A stretch of DNA of 14,338 nucleotides, from the NCBI GenBank assembly GCA_030680655.1, contig JAUXUZ010000434.1:1-14338 (forward strand). Direction: 5' to 3'. The translations under genes and the position numbers were made by a program. Below are positions 1 to 7,477 of the stretch, piece by piece; position 1 is the stretch's first letter, and the number at the start of each line of letters is the position of its first letter. Source of the DNA: Phycisphaerales bacterium (GTDB lineage Bacteria; Planctomycetota; Phycisphaerae; Phycisphaerales; UBA1924). Under the pieces are notes generated by a model that saw nothing but the letters and a program-made list of their open reading frames with translations, did not search any database and was not told the origin of the DNA.

Positions 1-5
1 CGACC

Positions 6-551
6 ATGAACCCTCTCGTCGGCGTCATCATGGGCTCCAGGTCAGACTGGGACACCATGCGCAGCGCCGCCGAGACCCTCCAGGCGCTGGGCATCCCCCA
101 CGAGGTCAAGGTCGTCTCCGCCCACCGCACCCCCGATCTGCTCTTCCAGTACGCCTCCACCGCCCACGCCCGCGGCCTTGAGGTCATCATCGCCGGCGCC
201 GGCGGCGCTGCGCACCTCCCCGGCATGTGCGCCAGCAAGACCCACCTCCCCGTGCTCGGCGTGCCCGTGCAGAGCAGGGCGCTCAGCGGCGTCGACTCGC
301 TCCTCTCCATCGTGCAGATGCCCGCGGGGATCCCCGTCGGCACGCTGGCCATCGGCCCCAGCGGCGCGACAAACGCCGCGCTGCTCGCCGCCGCCATCCT
401 CGGCAACAAGCACCCGAAGTTCACAAAGGCCCTCATCGCCTACCGCGCAGCGCAGACCGGCAATGTCCTGGCCGACGCCGACCCGCGTAAGCCCCCCCGT
501 AAGTCGAAGAAGAGTGGGGGGCCCAAGCGCACCAGGGGGAAGCGCGCGTGA
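6..551 (+). CDS. purE: N5-carboxyaminoimidazole ribonucleotide mutase PurE (class I)
   Basis: PurE moves the carboxyl group of N5-CAIR to carbon 4 to give CAIR in cytosolic de novo purine synthesis. The 181-residue product shows the class I PurE pattern: MGSRSDW near the N-terminus, SAHRTPD around residue 40 (catalytic His region), AGGAAHLPGM around residues 65-74, LPVLGVPV, LLSIVQMPAGIPV and the NAALLAAAIL helix. The ATG follows only 5 bases of window, so its upstream signals cannot be judged. The last ~22 residues form a Lys/Arg/Pro/Gly-rich tail beyond the usual PurE core (about 160-170 residues). The stop overlaps the purK start by 4 bp (GTGA), implying translational coupling. The family call is very secure because the next gene is PurK, which makes the PurE substrate. 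Confidence 0.96.
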   Translation: MNPLVGVIMGSRSDWDTMRSAAETLQALGIPHEVKVVSAHRTPDLLFQYASTAHARGLEVIIAGAGGAAHLPGMCASKTHLPVLGVPVQSRALSGVDSLLSIVQMPAGIPVGTLAIGPSGATNAALLAAAILGNKHPKFTKALIAYRAAQTGNVLADADPRKPPRKSKKSGGPKRTRGKRA

Positions 552-1735
552 GCGAAGGGGGCGGCCGCAACACGATCGGCATCCTTGGCGGCGGCCAGCT
601 CGGGCGCATGCTCGCCCTCGCCGCCCACGACCTGGGGCTCCACACCCGCTGCTTCGATGAATCGGCCGACGCCGTCGCCGGGCACGTAACCCAGCTCCAC
701 ATCGACAGCTTCGATCACCCCGCGCGCCTCGATGCTTTCCTCGACGGGCTCACCGCCGTGACCTACGAGTTCGAGAACGTCCCCGTCGCCCTCGCCCAGC
801 GTATCAGCGAGCGCATCCCCTGTTTCCCTCCTCCCGCCGCGCTCGACGCCGCGCAGGACCGCGTCACCGAGAAGACCCTCTTCCGCTCGCTGGGCATCCC
901 CACCGCCGGCTTCGCACCGGTCGACACGCTGGCGCAGCTCAAGGCCGCCGTCGCCGCCCAAGGCCTCCCCGCCGTGCTCAAGACCCGCCGGCTCGGCTAC
1001 GACGGCAAGGGCCAGTACGTACTGCGAGACGAGTCCGATACCGCCAAAGCGTGGGGAGCGCTGGGTGCCACCGACTCATCCGCTCCGGGAGGAGTCGGTG
1101 CCGAGGGTGCAGCGCCCGCAAGAGCCGCCAACCTCATCCTCGAGCAGTTCGTCCCCTTCACCCGCGAGCTCAGCATCATCGCCGTGCGCTCCGAAGCCGG
1201 CGAGGTCCGCACCTGGCCCCTCATCGAGAACACCCACAGCCAGGGCATCCTCCGCACCTCGATCGCTCCCGCCCCCAACGCCCCCGCCGCCATCACCGAG
1301 CAGGCCACCGGCGCCGTCCGCGCCGTCATGAACCACCTGAACTACGTCGGCGTGCTCGCCATCGAGTTCTTCCAGCTCGGCGACACGCTGGTGGCCAACG
1401 AGATGGCCCCGCGCGTGCACAACAGCGGGCACTGGACGATCGACGGCTCCATCACCAGCCAGTTCGAGAACCACATCCGCGCCGTCGCCGGCCTGCCGCT
1501 GGGAGACTGCTCGATGCGCGACGCCGCCCCCAGCGCATCCAGCGCCATGCTCAACATCATCGGCCGCATGCCACCGCGCGAGCGGCTGCTCGCCGCCGCA
1601 CGCGGACGCGCCAAGCTCCACGACTACGGCAAAGAACCCCGCCCCGGCCGCAAGCTCGCCCACATCAGCGTCAACGCCCCATCGCTGCGCGACCTCAACA
1701 TCGCCATCGGCGAACTCCGCGCCATCCTCGGTTGA
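548..1735 (+). CDS. purK: N5-carboxyaminoimidazole ribonucleotide synthase PurK
   Basis: PurK is an ATP-grasp enzyme converting AIR, ATP and bicarbonate to N5-CAIR, which PurE then uses. The 395-residue product starts at a GTG overlapping the purE stop. Visible family motifs are GGGQLGRMLA (N-terminal domain), YEFENVP, DRVTEKTLFRSLGIPTAGF, LKTRRLGYDGKGQ (nucleotide-binding region), ILEQFVPFTRELSIIAVRS, the ENTHSQGILRTSIAPAP segment, and APRVHNSGHWTIDGS followed by SQFENHIRAVAGLPLG. Between the YDGKGQ strand and ILEQFVPF there is about 20 residues of Gly/Ala/Ser-rich sequence (from about residue 173 to 195) that E. coli PurK, as I remember it, does not have. The DNA there is a palindrome like the intergenic repeats of this window. 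The frame stays open throughout, so the gene looks functional. Confidence 0.96.
   Translation: MSEGGGRNTIGILGGGQLGRMLALAAHDLGLHTRCFDESADAVAGHVTQLHIDSFDHPARLDAFLDGLTAVTYEFENVPVALAQRISERIPCFPPPAALDAAQDRVTEKTLFRSLGIPTAGFAPVDTLAQLKAAVAAQGLPAVLKTRRLGYDGKGQYVLRDESDTAKAWGALGATDSSAPGGVGAEGAAPARAANLILEQFVPFTRELSIIAVRSEAGEVRTWPLIENTHSQGILRTSIAPAPNAPAAITEQATGAVRAVMNHLNYVGVLAIEFFQLGDTLVANEMAPRVHNSGHWTIDGSITSQFENHIRAVAGLPLGDCSMRDAAPSASSAMLNIIGRMPPRERLLAAARGRAKLHDYGKEPRPGRKLAHISVNAPSLRDLNIAIGELRAILG
1064..1102 (+). repeat. Palindromic repeat copy inside purK
   Basis: GGTGCCACCGACTC begins here, and the 9-bp arms CACCGACTC (1069-1077) and GAGTCGGTG (1092-1100) are perfectly complementary around a 14-nt loop. 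The left end GGGTGCCAC (from 1063) is the one seen in the intergenic hairpins near 10.3-10.5 kb, and the arm core GACTC/GAGTC is shared with them. The element is read in frame as purK residues about 173-185. Its loop is longer than in the other copies, so it may be an older, diverged member. Confidence 0.6.
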
Positions 1736-1758
1736 TCCCCCCCCGTGCCCAGCGCCCC

Positions 1759-1794
1759 GTGCCACCGTTCACGCGGCTCTGAGCGTGAGCGGTG
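1759..1794 (+). repeat. Palindromic repeat between purK and the oxidase gene
   Basis: GTGCCAC is followed by a 12-bp stem: CACCGTTCACGC (1763-1774) pairs with GCGTGAGCGGTG (1783-1794) with one G-T wobble. The 8-nt loop GGCTCTGA contains the GCTCTG seen in the 10.3-10.5 kb copies. It has no T-tract, so it is not a standard intrinsic terminator, though the hairpin could protect the 3' end of the purEK message. An in-frame GTG at 1792 lies in the right arm, which argues against starting the next gene there. Confidence 0.7.
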
Positions 1795-1854
1795 CGAAAT
1801 GCCAAGCTCGCACGCCGCTCACTCCCACTCCCACGCACACCATTACCATCCCTC

Positions 1855-3009
1855 GTGCCCCGCTACCACACCATCATCGTCGGTCTCGGTTCGATGGGCT
1901 CCGCCGCGGCGTACCACCTCGCCGCGCGCGGCAAGCGCACCCTCGGCCTCGACCGCTCCGCGCCGCCGCACAACCTCGGCTCCCACGGCGGCCTCACCCG
2001 GATGACGCGACTGGTCTACGCCGAGCACCCCGATTACGTCCCGCTGCTGCAGCGCGCAAACGAGCTGTGGCGCAGGCTCGAGCGTGACACCGGCCGCACG
2101 ATCATGCAAACCACAGGTGGCGTCTACATCGGGCCCGAGTCGTCGCGCTACATCTCCGGTGCGATCGAGTCCGCCACGCGCCACGGACTCCCGTTCGAGG
2201 CCCTTCGCGCCGGCGAGATCGCCGCCCGCTTCCCCTGGTTCCGTGCCCCGTCGGGCTCGGTCGCGATCGCCGACCCGGGCGCGGGCTTCCTCTTCCCGCA
2301 CACGGCCATCGATGCGCAACTCCACCTCGCCCGCGCGAGCGGTGCCGACATCCACACCAATGAGCCGGTCCTCGACTGGCACGCCGACACCGCCGGCGTG
2401 CGCGTCCGCACCGCACGAGCGACCTATCACGCCGACAGGCTCATCCTCGCCGGCGGCGCATGGATGCCCAAGCTCCTCGCACAGAGCGGGCAGGGCGGCA
2501 CCCCCGCGATCAAGCTCACCGTCACCCGCCAGACGCTCGCGTGGGTCGACCCGCCAGACCCGGGCCTGTTCGCCCTCGGCAAGCTCCCCGTCTGGGCCTT
2601 CACCCTCGACGGCGCAACGGTCTATTACGGCTTCCCCATCACGCCCGGTGGCGAGGGCGGCGCGGGCCTCAAGCTCGCTCACCACGCGCCCCTGGTGCCG
2701 ACCGACCCCGACACCGACCCGCGCAAGGCCACCGCCGACGACGCGGTCCCTGTGCTCGCCTTCCTGCGTGACCACATGCCGCAGGCGCTCGGCCCCGTGC
2801 TCGATCAGCAAGTCTGCCTCTACACCAACACCGCCGACGACCACTTCGTCATCGACCTCCACCCGGGCAAGCCCAACATCGTCATCGCCTCGCCCTGCTC
2901 CGGGCACGGCTTCAAGTTCGCAAGCGTGATCGGCGAGATCCTCGCCGACCTCGCCGAGTCGGGCTCAACCCGTCACGACATCCGCTTCCTCTCCGCCGGG
3001 CGGTTCTGA
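1855..3009 (+). CDS. Monomeric sarcosine oxidase / N-methyl amino acid oxidase family flavoprotein
   Basis: A cytosolic FAD enzyme of the MSOX/MTOX family, which oxidatively demethylates sarcosine or related N-methyl amino acids to the amine, formaldehyde and H2O2. From the GTG at 1855 it is 384 residues, close to the usual ~390. The dinucleotide-binding motif GLGSMGSAAAYHLAARG begins about residue 8, so longer starts only add a poor leader that runs through a palindrome. The segment GSHGGLTRMTRLVYAEHPDYV matches the family's active-site loop. C321 in VCLYTNTADDHFVID is at the position that carries covalent FAD in the family, and IASPCSGHGFKFASVIGEILADL is the typical C-terminal FAD-binding segment. 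No Shine-Dalgarno is evident. Substrate (sarcosine, N-methyltryptophan or another) cannot be fixed from sequence. The gene converges on a rubrerythrin-like gene with a 14-bp gap. Confidence 0.87.
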   Translation: MPRYHTIIVGLGSMGSAAAYHLAARGKRTLGLDRSAPPHNLGSHGGLTRMTRLVYAEHPDYVPLLQRANELWRRLERDTGRTIMQTTGGVYIGPESSRYISGAIESATRHGLPFEALRAGEIAARFPWFRAPSGSVAIADPGAGFLFPHTAIDAQLHLARASGADIHTNEPVLDWHADTAGVRVRTARATYHADRLILAGGAWMPKLLAQSGQGGTPAIKLTVTRQTLAWVDPPDPGLFALGKLPVWAFTLDGATVYYGFPITPGGEGGAGLKLAHHAPLVPTDPDTDPRKATADDAVPVLAFLRDHMPQALGPVLDQQVCLYTNTADDHFVIDLHPGKPNIVIASPCSGHGFKFASVIGEILADLAESGSTRHDIRFLSAGRF

Positions 3010-3023
3010 ACCAGACGGCCGGC

Positions 3024-3683
3024 TCAGTTCACCTTCTCAAAGTCGTCGCGACCCTTTCCGCACACCGGGCACTTGGTCAGGTCCAGCTTCTCAACCAGGT
3101 AGCCGCACGTGCGCCCCACAAAAAAGTCCTTCTTCGACTTCTTCCACAGGTCCATCAGCTCCGAGGCGTCCTTGAACTGGCGCACCAGCTCGATCTCACC
3201 CTCCCGCGCATCGCGGAAGACCCGCGCTGCCTCGCGCACGCCCTCACCCTCGGCGATCTTCCGGGCCGCCGGCAGGTCCGTCTCGCGAGCCGCCGTCGCG
3301 AGTTCGGTCGCCGTCGCCAGGTTCTCCTTTGTGGCCTTGACCGCCGGCGCCGCCTTCTCGTCCGCCTTCCCCTTCGTTGCCTCCATCTCCTCCAGCGCCT
3401 TGGCAAGGTTCGCCGCGTGCACCGCCTCAACCTTCGCCGCCGCGCGCATCAGGCTCGCCACGCCCGCTACACCCTCGTCGTCGGCCTTCCGCGCGGCCTT
3501 GTTGTAGAAGTCCCCCGAACGCACCGCGGTCCAGTACGCCTTCCGCAGCGCCTCAACCGTCTTGTCCGTCTTGCGCGGCTCGACGCGCTTGTCGGGCTGG
3601 GCCGGCGTGCCCTGCGCGGCCACAGGACCAGTCAACGCCAGCGCAACAACAAGCCCAATCGCCCCCGCTGAGATCTTTGCCAT
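3024..3683 (-). CDS. Secreted rubrerythrin-like protein with degenerate metal sites
   Basis: The 219-residue product starts at an ATG with a strong AAGGAG six bases upstream; an upstream in-frame extension to 3803 is unlikely. Residues 1-23 form a signal peptide (MAK, a hydrophobic run, cleavage after VAA), so it should act outside the cytoplasm. The mature part aligns by eye with rubrerythrin: a ferritin-like helical domain (about 42-182) and a C-terminal rubredoxin-like knuckle (about 187-219, RTCGYLVE...CPVCGKGRDDFE). Rubrerythrins are usually cytosolic diiron peroxidases. Here only part of the site remains: E86-x-x-H89 and E163 are present, but the first-helix Glu position is A53, the His of the second ExxH is L166, the Tyr-containing third helix lacks its usual Glu pair, and the first rubredoxin Cys is G190, leaving C193, C205 and C208. 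It may be a structural or altered-function relative. Family call good, activity doubtful. Confidence 0.8.
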   Translation of the reverse strand: MAKISAGAIGLVVALALTGPVAAQGTPAQPDKRVEPRKTDKTVEALRKAYWTAVRSGDFYNKAARKADDEGVAGVASLMRAAAKVEAVHAANLAKALEEMEATKGKADEKAAPAVKATKENLATATELATAARETDLPAARKIAEGEGVREAARVFRDAREGEIELVRQFKDASELMDLWKKSKKDFFVGRTCGYLVEKLDLTKCPVCGKGRDDFEKVN

Positions 3684-3879
3684 CGGTCGCTCCTTGTCCG
3701 GGTTCCATACGGCCCGCTTCCCGCTCATACAATAGGGGCAGCCCCCGGGAGTCGCGCCGGCGCCGTTCGCGCCGCCCGAACCGAAATGCCCGGCCGGACG
3801 CATTGAAGTTGTTATCGGAAACGTCCGACAGTGAACCGCACCGGCGGCCGCGGCGGAGACGCAGCGAGCCGTTGTTCAC
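3684..3879. promoter_or_regulatory. Divergent intergenic region between the rubrerythrin-like and kinase genes
   Basis: This 196-bp gap must carry the start signals for both outward-facing genes. It contains a more AT-rich patch around 3800-3820, and a short inverted repeat TCGGA-AACG-TCCGA at 3815-3828 that could be an operator. On the minus strand a TATTGT lies near 3730 as a possible -10 element, but no convincing -35 partner is visible. No promoter is assigned with confidence. Confidence 0.4.
3690..3695 (-). promoter_or_regulatory. Ribosome binding site of the rubrerythrin-like gene
   Basis: AAGGAG on the minus strand with a 6-nt spacer to the ATG at 3683. This is among the best Shine-Dalgarno matches in the window and fixes the start at the signal-peptide methionine. 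Confidence 0.8.
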
Positions 3880-6534
3880 ATGCCGATCACCCCTCCAGCA
3901 CCGCGCCCGAAGGCGAAGCTCGACCTGGCCGCCGTACTCATCCGCCGGCGCAAGGCCGCCGTTGCGCTCCTGATCACCCTCTCGATCGGCGTCGCCGCCC
4001 TCGCGATCCTGACGTTCGCGCGCCTCATGCCCGTCCGCGGCGACGCCGCCCACAGCGTCGAGATCTTCAACAAGGCCCGCGCCCTCGAGGGCGCCATCAC
4101 CCGCGCCAACGAGGCCGTCGCCAACCGCGACCGCACCCCCAGAGAAGCGCAGGCCGCGTGGAACGACGTCGCCCCGTTCGCCAACACCGTCGCCGCGCTC
4201 ACGCCAGACGACGACGCCGAAGAGCGGGCCATCAGCGAGTTCAACGCCGAGCTCAAGGTCGCCCTCGAGCTCATCGCCACCGGCGTCAGCCAGCTGGAGC
4301 AGAGCGACCCCATCCTCGTCGCCAGCGCACGCAGGTCCGCCGGCATCGGGCTCGCCCGCCTCGACACCGCCTGCCGGCGCGTGCTCGACGTCTCCGCCCG
4401 CCAGGTTGACGCGCAGATGTACGCCGCACGCACCTGGCTGGCGATCTGCATCGCCCTCGTGCTTCTCACCGGGCTCATGATGGCCGTCACCGTCCTCACC
4501 TGGGTCTACGCCAACTACGCAGACCGCGCCCGCGCCAGGCGACTCAACCCAGCCGGTTCTCTCAGCGAGCACGACGCCGAGGCCGCCCACCGCATGAGGC
4601 TCCTGGTCGAGAGCAGCCCCCTCGCCGTGGTTGAGTGGAACAGCGACTTCGTCTGCACGCGCTGGGCCGGACGAGCTCAGGAGATGTTCGGCCGTTCCGC
4701 GGAGGAGGTCGTCGGCAAGCGATGGGACACCGCCGCGCCCTACCTCCACCCCGAGGACAAGGCCCGCGTAAACGCCGAGCTCGCCCCCCTGCTGCGGGGC
4801 GACACCGAACGCGTGGTGATCCACCACCGCAACCTCAAGCCCGACGGCTCCGTCGTTCACTGTGTCTGGTACAACTCGGCCCTGCGCGAGGGCGACGACA
4901 TCCCCCGCACGTTCCTCTCCCTCGCCACCGACGTCACACGCACAGTCGAGGCCGAACGCGCCGCCCGCGACGAGTCGCAGATGGTCCTCCGCATCGCCGC
5001 CGCCGCGCCGCTGGGCATCACCGCCTGCAACGCCGCCGGCAGGATCGTCTTCACCAACGACTACAGCATCAAGCTCATGGGCGGCACCCGCGAGGACCTG
5101 GTCGGCGCCGACCTGAGCGTTGCCGACTGGCGCCTCGAGGAACTCGACGGCACGCCGATCCCCGAAGACATGCGCCCTGCCCGCATCGCCCTGCGCACCG
5201 GCAAGGCCGTGCCCGCCCGGGCCGTCCGCGTCTTCTCGCGCTGCAGCGCCGAACCGGCCTACCTCGCCCTCACCGCCGTGCCGCTGCTGGACAGCAACGC
5301 AAAGGTCGAAGGCGTCCTCCTCATCCAGGAAGACGTCTCCGCGCGCACCCTCGCGCACGCCGAGCGAGAGTCCCTCACCGCCGAGCTCAACCACGCCCGC
5401 CGGCTCGAGGCCGTCGGCAGCCTCGCCAGCGGCATCGCCCACGACTTCAGCAACGCCCTCCTGGCCATCAGCTACTCCGCAGACCTGCTGGTCTCTTCCG
5501 CAGCGTCCGGCTCGTCAACCGCCGAGCACGCCGCCCGCCTCGCACAGGCGATCGCGCTCGCCCGCGACTTCACCGGATCGCTGGTCAACTACGCCGCCGG
5601 GCGCGACAGCACGCGCAAGCCGCTGGACCTTGCCGCGTTCGTCGCGGCCCATTGCAAGTTCGTCGGACGCCTGCTCCCGGACAACTTCAAGGTGGTCTGC
5701 GTTCCCCCCTCCTCGCCCGAACCCGTCGTGATCAACGCCGCAGACTCGCAGCTGCTGCGCGTGCTCTTGAACCTCGCCGTGAACGCGCGAGACGCGATGC
5801 CCGGCGGCGGGACCATCACCCTTGCCGTCCGCGCCGACACGCAGGGCCCGAGCCCCTCCGCGGTCCTCGAGGTCACCGACAGCGGCCACGGCATGCCGCC
5901 GGAAGTCAGCGGCCGTGTGTTCGAGCCGTACTTCACCACCAAGCACCACGGCAGCGGCATCGGCCTCGCCACCGTCAAGCAGATCGTCGCCGAGCACGGC
6001 GGCAGCATCCACGTCGATTCCGCCCCGGGCAAGGGCGCCAGGTTCACCATCCGCCTCCCGCTGTTGACCGGCGCCAAGGCGGCCGCGCCGTTGCCCGGGC
6101 CATCCGCAGCGCCCACACCGGCACAGCCCGTGCGCCCGCCCGCCGCCGCGCAACCCGCCAAACTCCCCCGCGCCATGGTTGTTGAAGGCGACGACCGCGT
6201 CCGCCCGCTCATTATCCAAACACTCAGAAACTCCGGATACCAGGTCGATTCGTTCAGCACAACCGCCGCCGCTCTGGAAGCGTTCTCCTCCTCTCCGCCG
6301 TCGTGGGCGGTGGTCCTCATGGAGGTTGAGGCCGGAGGGATTGACGGTGTCACCTGCCTCCGTCGCATGAGAAGGGCTGTTCCCACCCTCCCAGCGGTGC
6401 TTCTCACCGCCGACTCAGCCGACACCACCGGCCACCTGGCCGACGAGCAGACGCGCGTGCTCCTCAAGCCTTTTTCCGTGGTTTCACTCAGAACGATGCT
6501 GACCGACCTGTTCTCGCACCAATCGGTGCTGTAG
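3880..6534 (+). CDS. Membrane hybrid sensor histidine kinase (PAS-PAS-HisKA-HATPase-receiver)
   Basis: An 884-residue sensor that should autophosphorylate on His and signal to a response regulator, probably the next gene. Order: TM1 about 26-47; an extracytoplasmic helical region about 48-185; TM2 about 186-209; PAS 1 about 239-360 (ESSPLAVVEWN to LSLATDVT); PAS 2 about 368-490; a HisKA helix with H521 in GIAHDFSN; HATPase with N-box N631/N635, G1 box DSGHGMP (D667), F-box FEPYFTTK and G2 GSGIGLA (about 691-697); a Pro/Ala linker; and a C-terminal receiver about 764-884. The receiver is odd: the phospho-acceptor position is E815, the acidic pair is E769-G770, while T843 and K863 remain. Signal unknown. 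No Shine-Dalgarno is seen before the ATG at 3880. The response regulator starts 36 bp after the stop. Confidence 0.92.
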   Translation: MPITPPAPRPKAKLDLAAVLIRRRKAAVALLITLSIGVAALAILTFARLMPVRGDAAHSVEIFNKARALEGAITRANEAVANRDRTPREAQAAWNDVAPFANTVAALTPDDDAEERAISEFNAELKVALELIATGVSQLEQSDPILVASARRSAGIGLARLDTACRRVLDVSARQVDAQMYAARTWLAICIALVLLTGLMMAVTVLTWVYANYADRARARRLNPAGSLSEHDAEAAHRMRLLVESSPLAVVEWNSDFVCTRWAGRAQEMFGRSAEEVVGKRWDTAAPYLHPEDKARVNAELAPLLRGDTERVVIHHRNLKPDGSVVHCVWYNSALREGDDIPRTFLSLATDVTRTVEAERAARDESQMVLRIAAAAPLGITACNAAGRIVFTNDYSIKLMGGTREDLVGADLSVADWRLEELDGTPIPEDMRPARIALRTGKAVPARAVRVFSRCSAEPAYLALTAVPLLDSNAKVEGVLLIQEDVSARTLAHAERESLTAELNHARRLEAVGSLASGIAHDFSNALLAISYSADLLVSSAASGSSTAEHAARLAQAIALARDFTGSLVNYAAGRDSTRKPLDLAAFVAAHCKFVGRLLPDNFKVVCVPPSSPEPVVINAADSQLLRVLLNLAVNARDAMPGGGTITLAVRADTQGPSPSAVLEVTDSGHGMPPEVSGRVFEPYFTTKHHGSGIGLATVKQIVAEHGGSIHVDSAPGKGARFTIRLPLLTGAKAAAPLPGPSAAPTPAQPVRPPAAAQPAKLPRAMVVEGDDRVRPLIIQTLRNSGYQVDSFSTTAAALEAFSSSPPSWAVVLMEVEAGGIDGVTCLRRMRRAVPTLPAVLLTADSADTTGHLADEQTRVLLKPFSVVSLRTMLTDLFSHQSVL

Positions 6535-6558
6535 ACTACCCGTGCATGGGTGTGCACT

Positions 6559-6563
6559 GGAGG
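6559..6563 (+). promoter_or_regulatory. Ribosome binding site of the response regulator
   Basis: GGAGG with a 7-nt spacer to the ATG at 6571. It decides the start in favour of this ATG over the in-frame GTG at 6550, which lies upstream of the site. Confidence 0.8.
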
Positions 6564-6570
6564 TCCTGCT

Positions 6571-7221
6571 ATGAACCCGCTTCAAGTGGTTCTCGCGGAC
6601 GATCACGCGTTGCTCCGCGAGATGCTCAAAGAACGCTTGGAAGTTGTCGGAAACTTCCGAGTCGTCGCGACGGCCGATGCCGACTCCGCGATCGAAGCTG
6701 TCCTGCGCAACCGGGCCGACGTCCTCGTGCTCGACATCGACATGCCCGGGCGCGACGCCTTCGACGCGGCCTCTGTCGTACGGGCTTCCTCACCCGCCAC
6801 CGCCATCCTCTTCCTCTCCTCACACTACCACGACCGCTACATCCAGCGTGCGATCGAACTCGGCGCCCGCGGCTACACCCTCAAGACCCGGCCGCCGGAA
6901 GAGATCGTCGAGGCCATCCGCGCCGTCGCCAGGGGCGGATCGTCCTTCAGCCAGGAGGTCATGGACCGGCTCATCATCGAGCCCAAGGGCGTGCGCCTCG
7001 CCGACAAGTCCGCCACGCGCCTGGGCCAGCTCTCCGACCGCGAGCTCGAGGTCCTCCGCTACATCGCCTCCGGCCTGAGCAAAAAAGAAATCGCCGACCG
7101 CATGCACCTCTCGGTAAAAACCGTGCAGAACCACGCCGACCGCCTGATGCAGAAGATCGACATCCACGACCGCGTCGAGCTTGCGCGCTTCGCTATACGT
7201 GAAGGAATTGTCACCCCCTGA
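6571..7221 (+). CDS. NarL/FixJ-type response regulator (receiver plus LuxR HTH)
   Basis: A 216-residue DNA-binding response regulator. The receiver (about 1-120) keeps all key residues: acidic pair D10/D11 in LADDH, phospho-acceptor D55 in LVLDIDMPG, S83/S84 and K105 in GYTLKT. The LuxR-type helix-turn-helix is at about 150-210: LSDRELEVLRYIASGLSKKEIADRM, then LSVKTVQNHADRLMQKIDI. Phosphorylation at D55 would be expected to control DNA binding. It follows the hybrid kinase by 36 bp with its own strong ribosome site, so the kinase is its likely partner. Because the kinase's own receiver looks unable to accept phosphate, direct H521-to-D55 transfer is plausible. Targets are unknown. Confidence 0.94.
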   Translation: MNPLQVVLADDHALLREMLKERLEVVGNFRVVATADADSAIEAVLRNRADVLVLDIDMPGRDAFDAASVVRASSPATAILFLSSHYHDRYIQRAIELGARGYTLKTRPPEEIVEAIRAVARGGSSFSQEVMDRLIIEPKGVRLADKSATRLGQLSDRELEVLRYIASGLSKKEIADRMHLSVKTVQNHADRLMQKIDIHDRVELARFAIREGIVTP

Positions 7222-7477
7222 GCGGATCGCCCGCCGCGTCCGCAGCCATTGCAGCGGCCCCCGACGCTTGAACGAGTAGGGTATTTCTCTGACGCCGGTC
7301 ACTTCCGCAGCCGTTGAGCAATGACCCGGCGCGCAGCGTTTCTCAGTCGCCGCATCTTCCCCAGAACTCCACACGCACGATTGGGGAGCATACCCCAACA
7401 CCAAGCGGTGACCTGGTGCCGAATAAATACACATGCACAACGTCACAATTCCCAGTCCTATGGAAGGGACCACACCG

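Noticed and set aside
1792..1854. Longer start (GTG 1792) for the oxidase gene
   Set aside because: The GTG lies inside a palindrome arm, the added residues are Pro/Arg/Leu filler, and the FAD motif sits at the normal distance from the GTG at 1855.
3553..5442. A 629-codon open frame on the minus strand opposite the kinase
   Set aside because: It is a shadow of GC-rich coding DNA: Gly/Asp/Val-rich with no family motifs, and the plus-strand kinase explains the region domain by domain.
6542..6558. Inverted repeat GTGCA-TGGGTG-TGCAC between kinase and response regulator
   Set aside because: Five-base arms in GC-rich DNA are expected by chance, and the gap is too short to need an operator.
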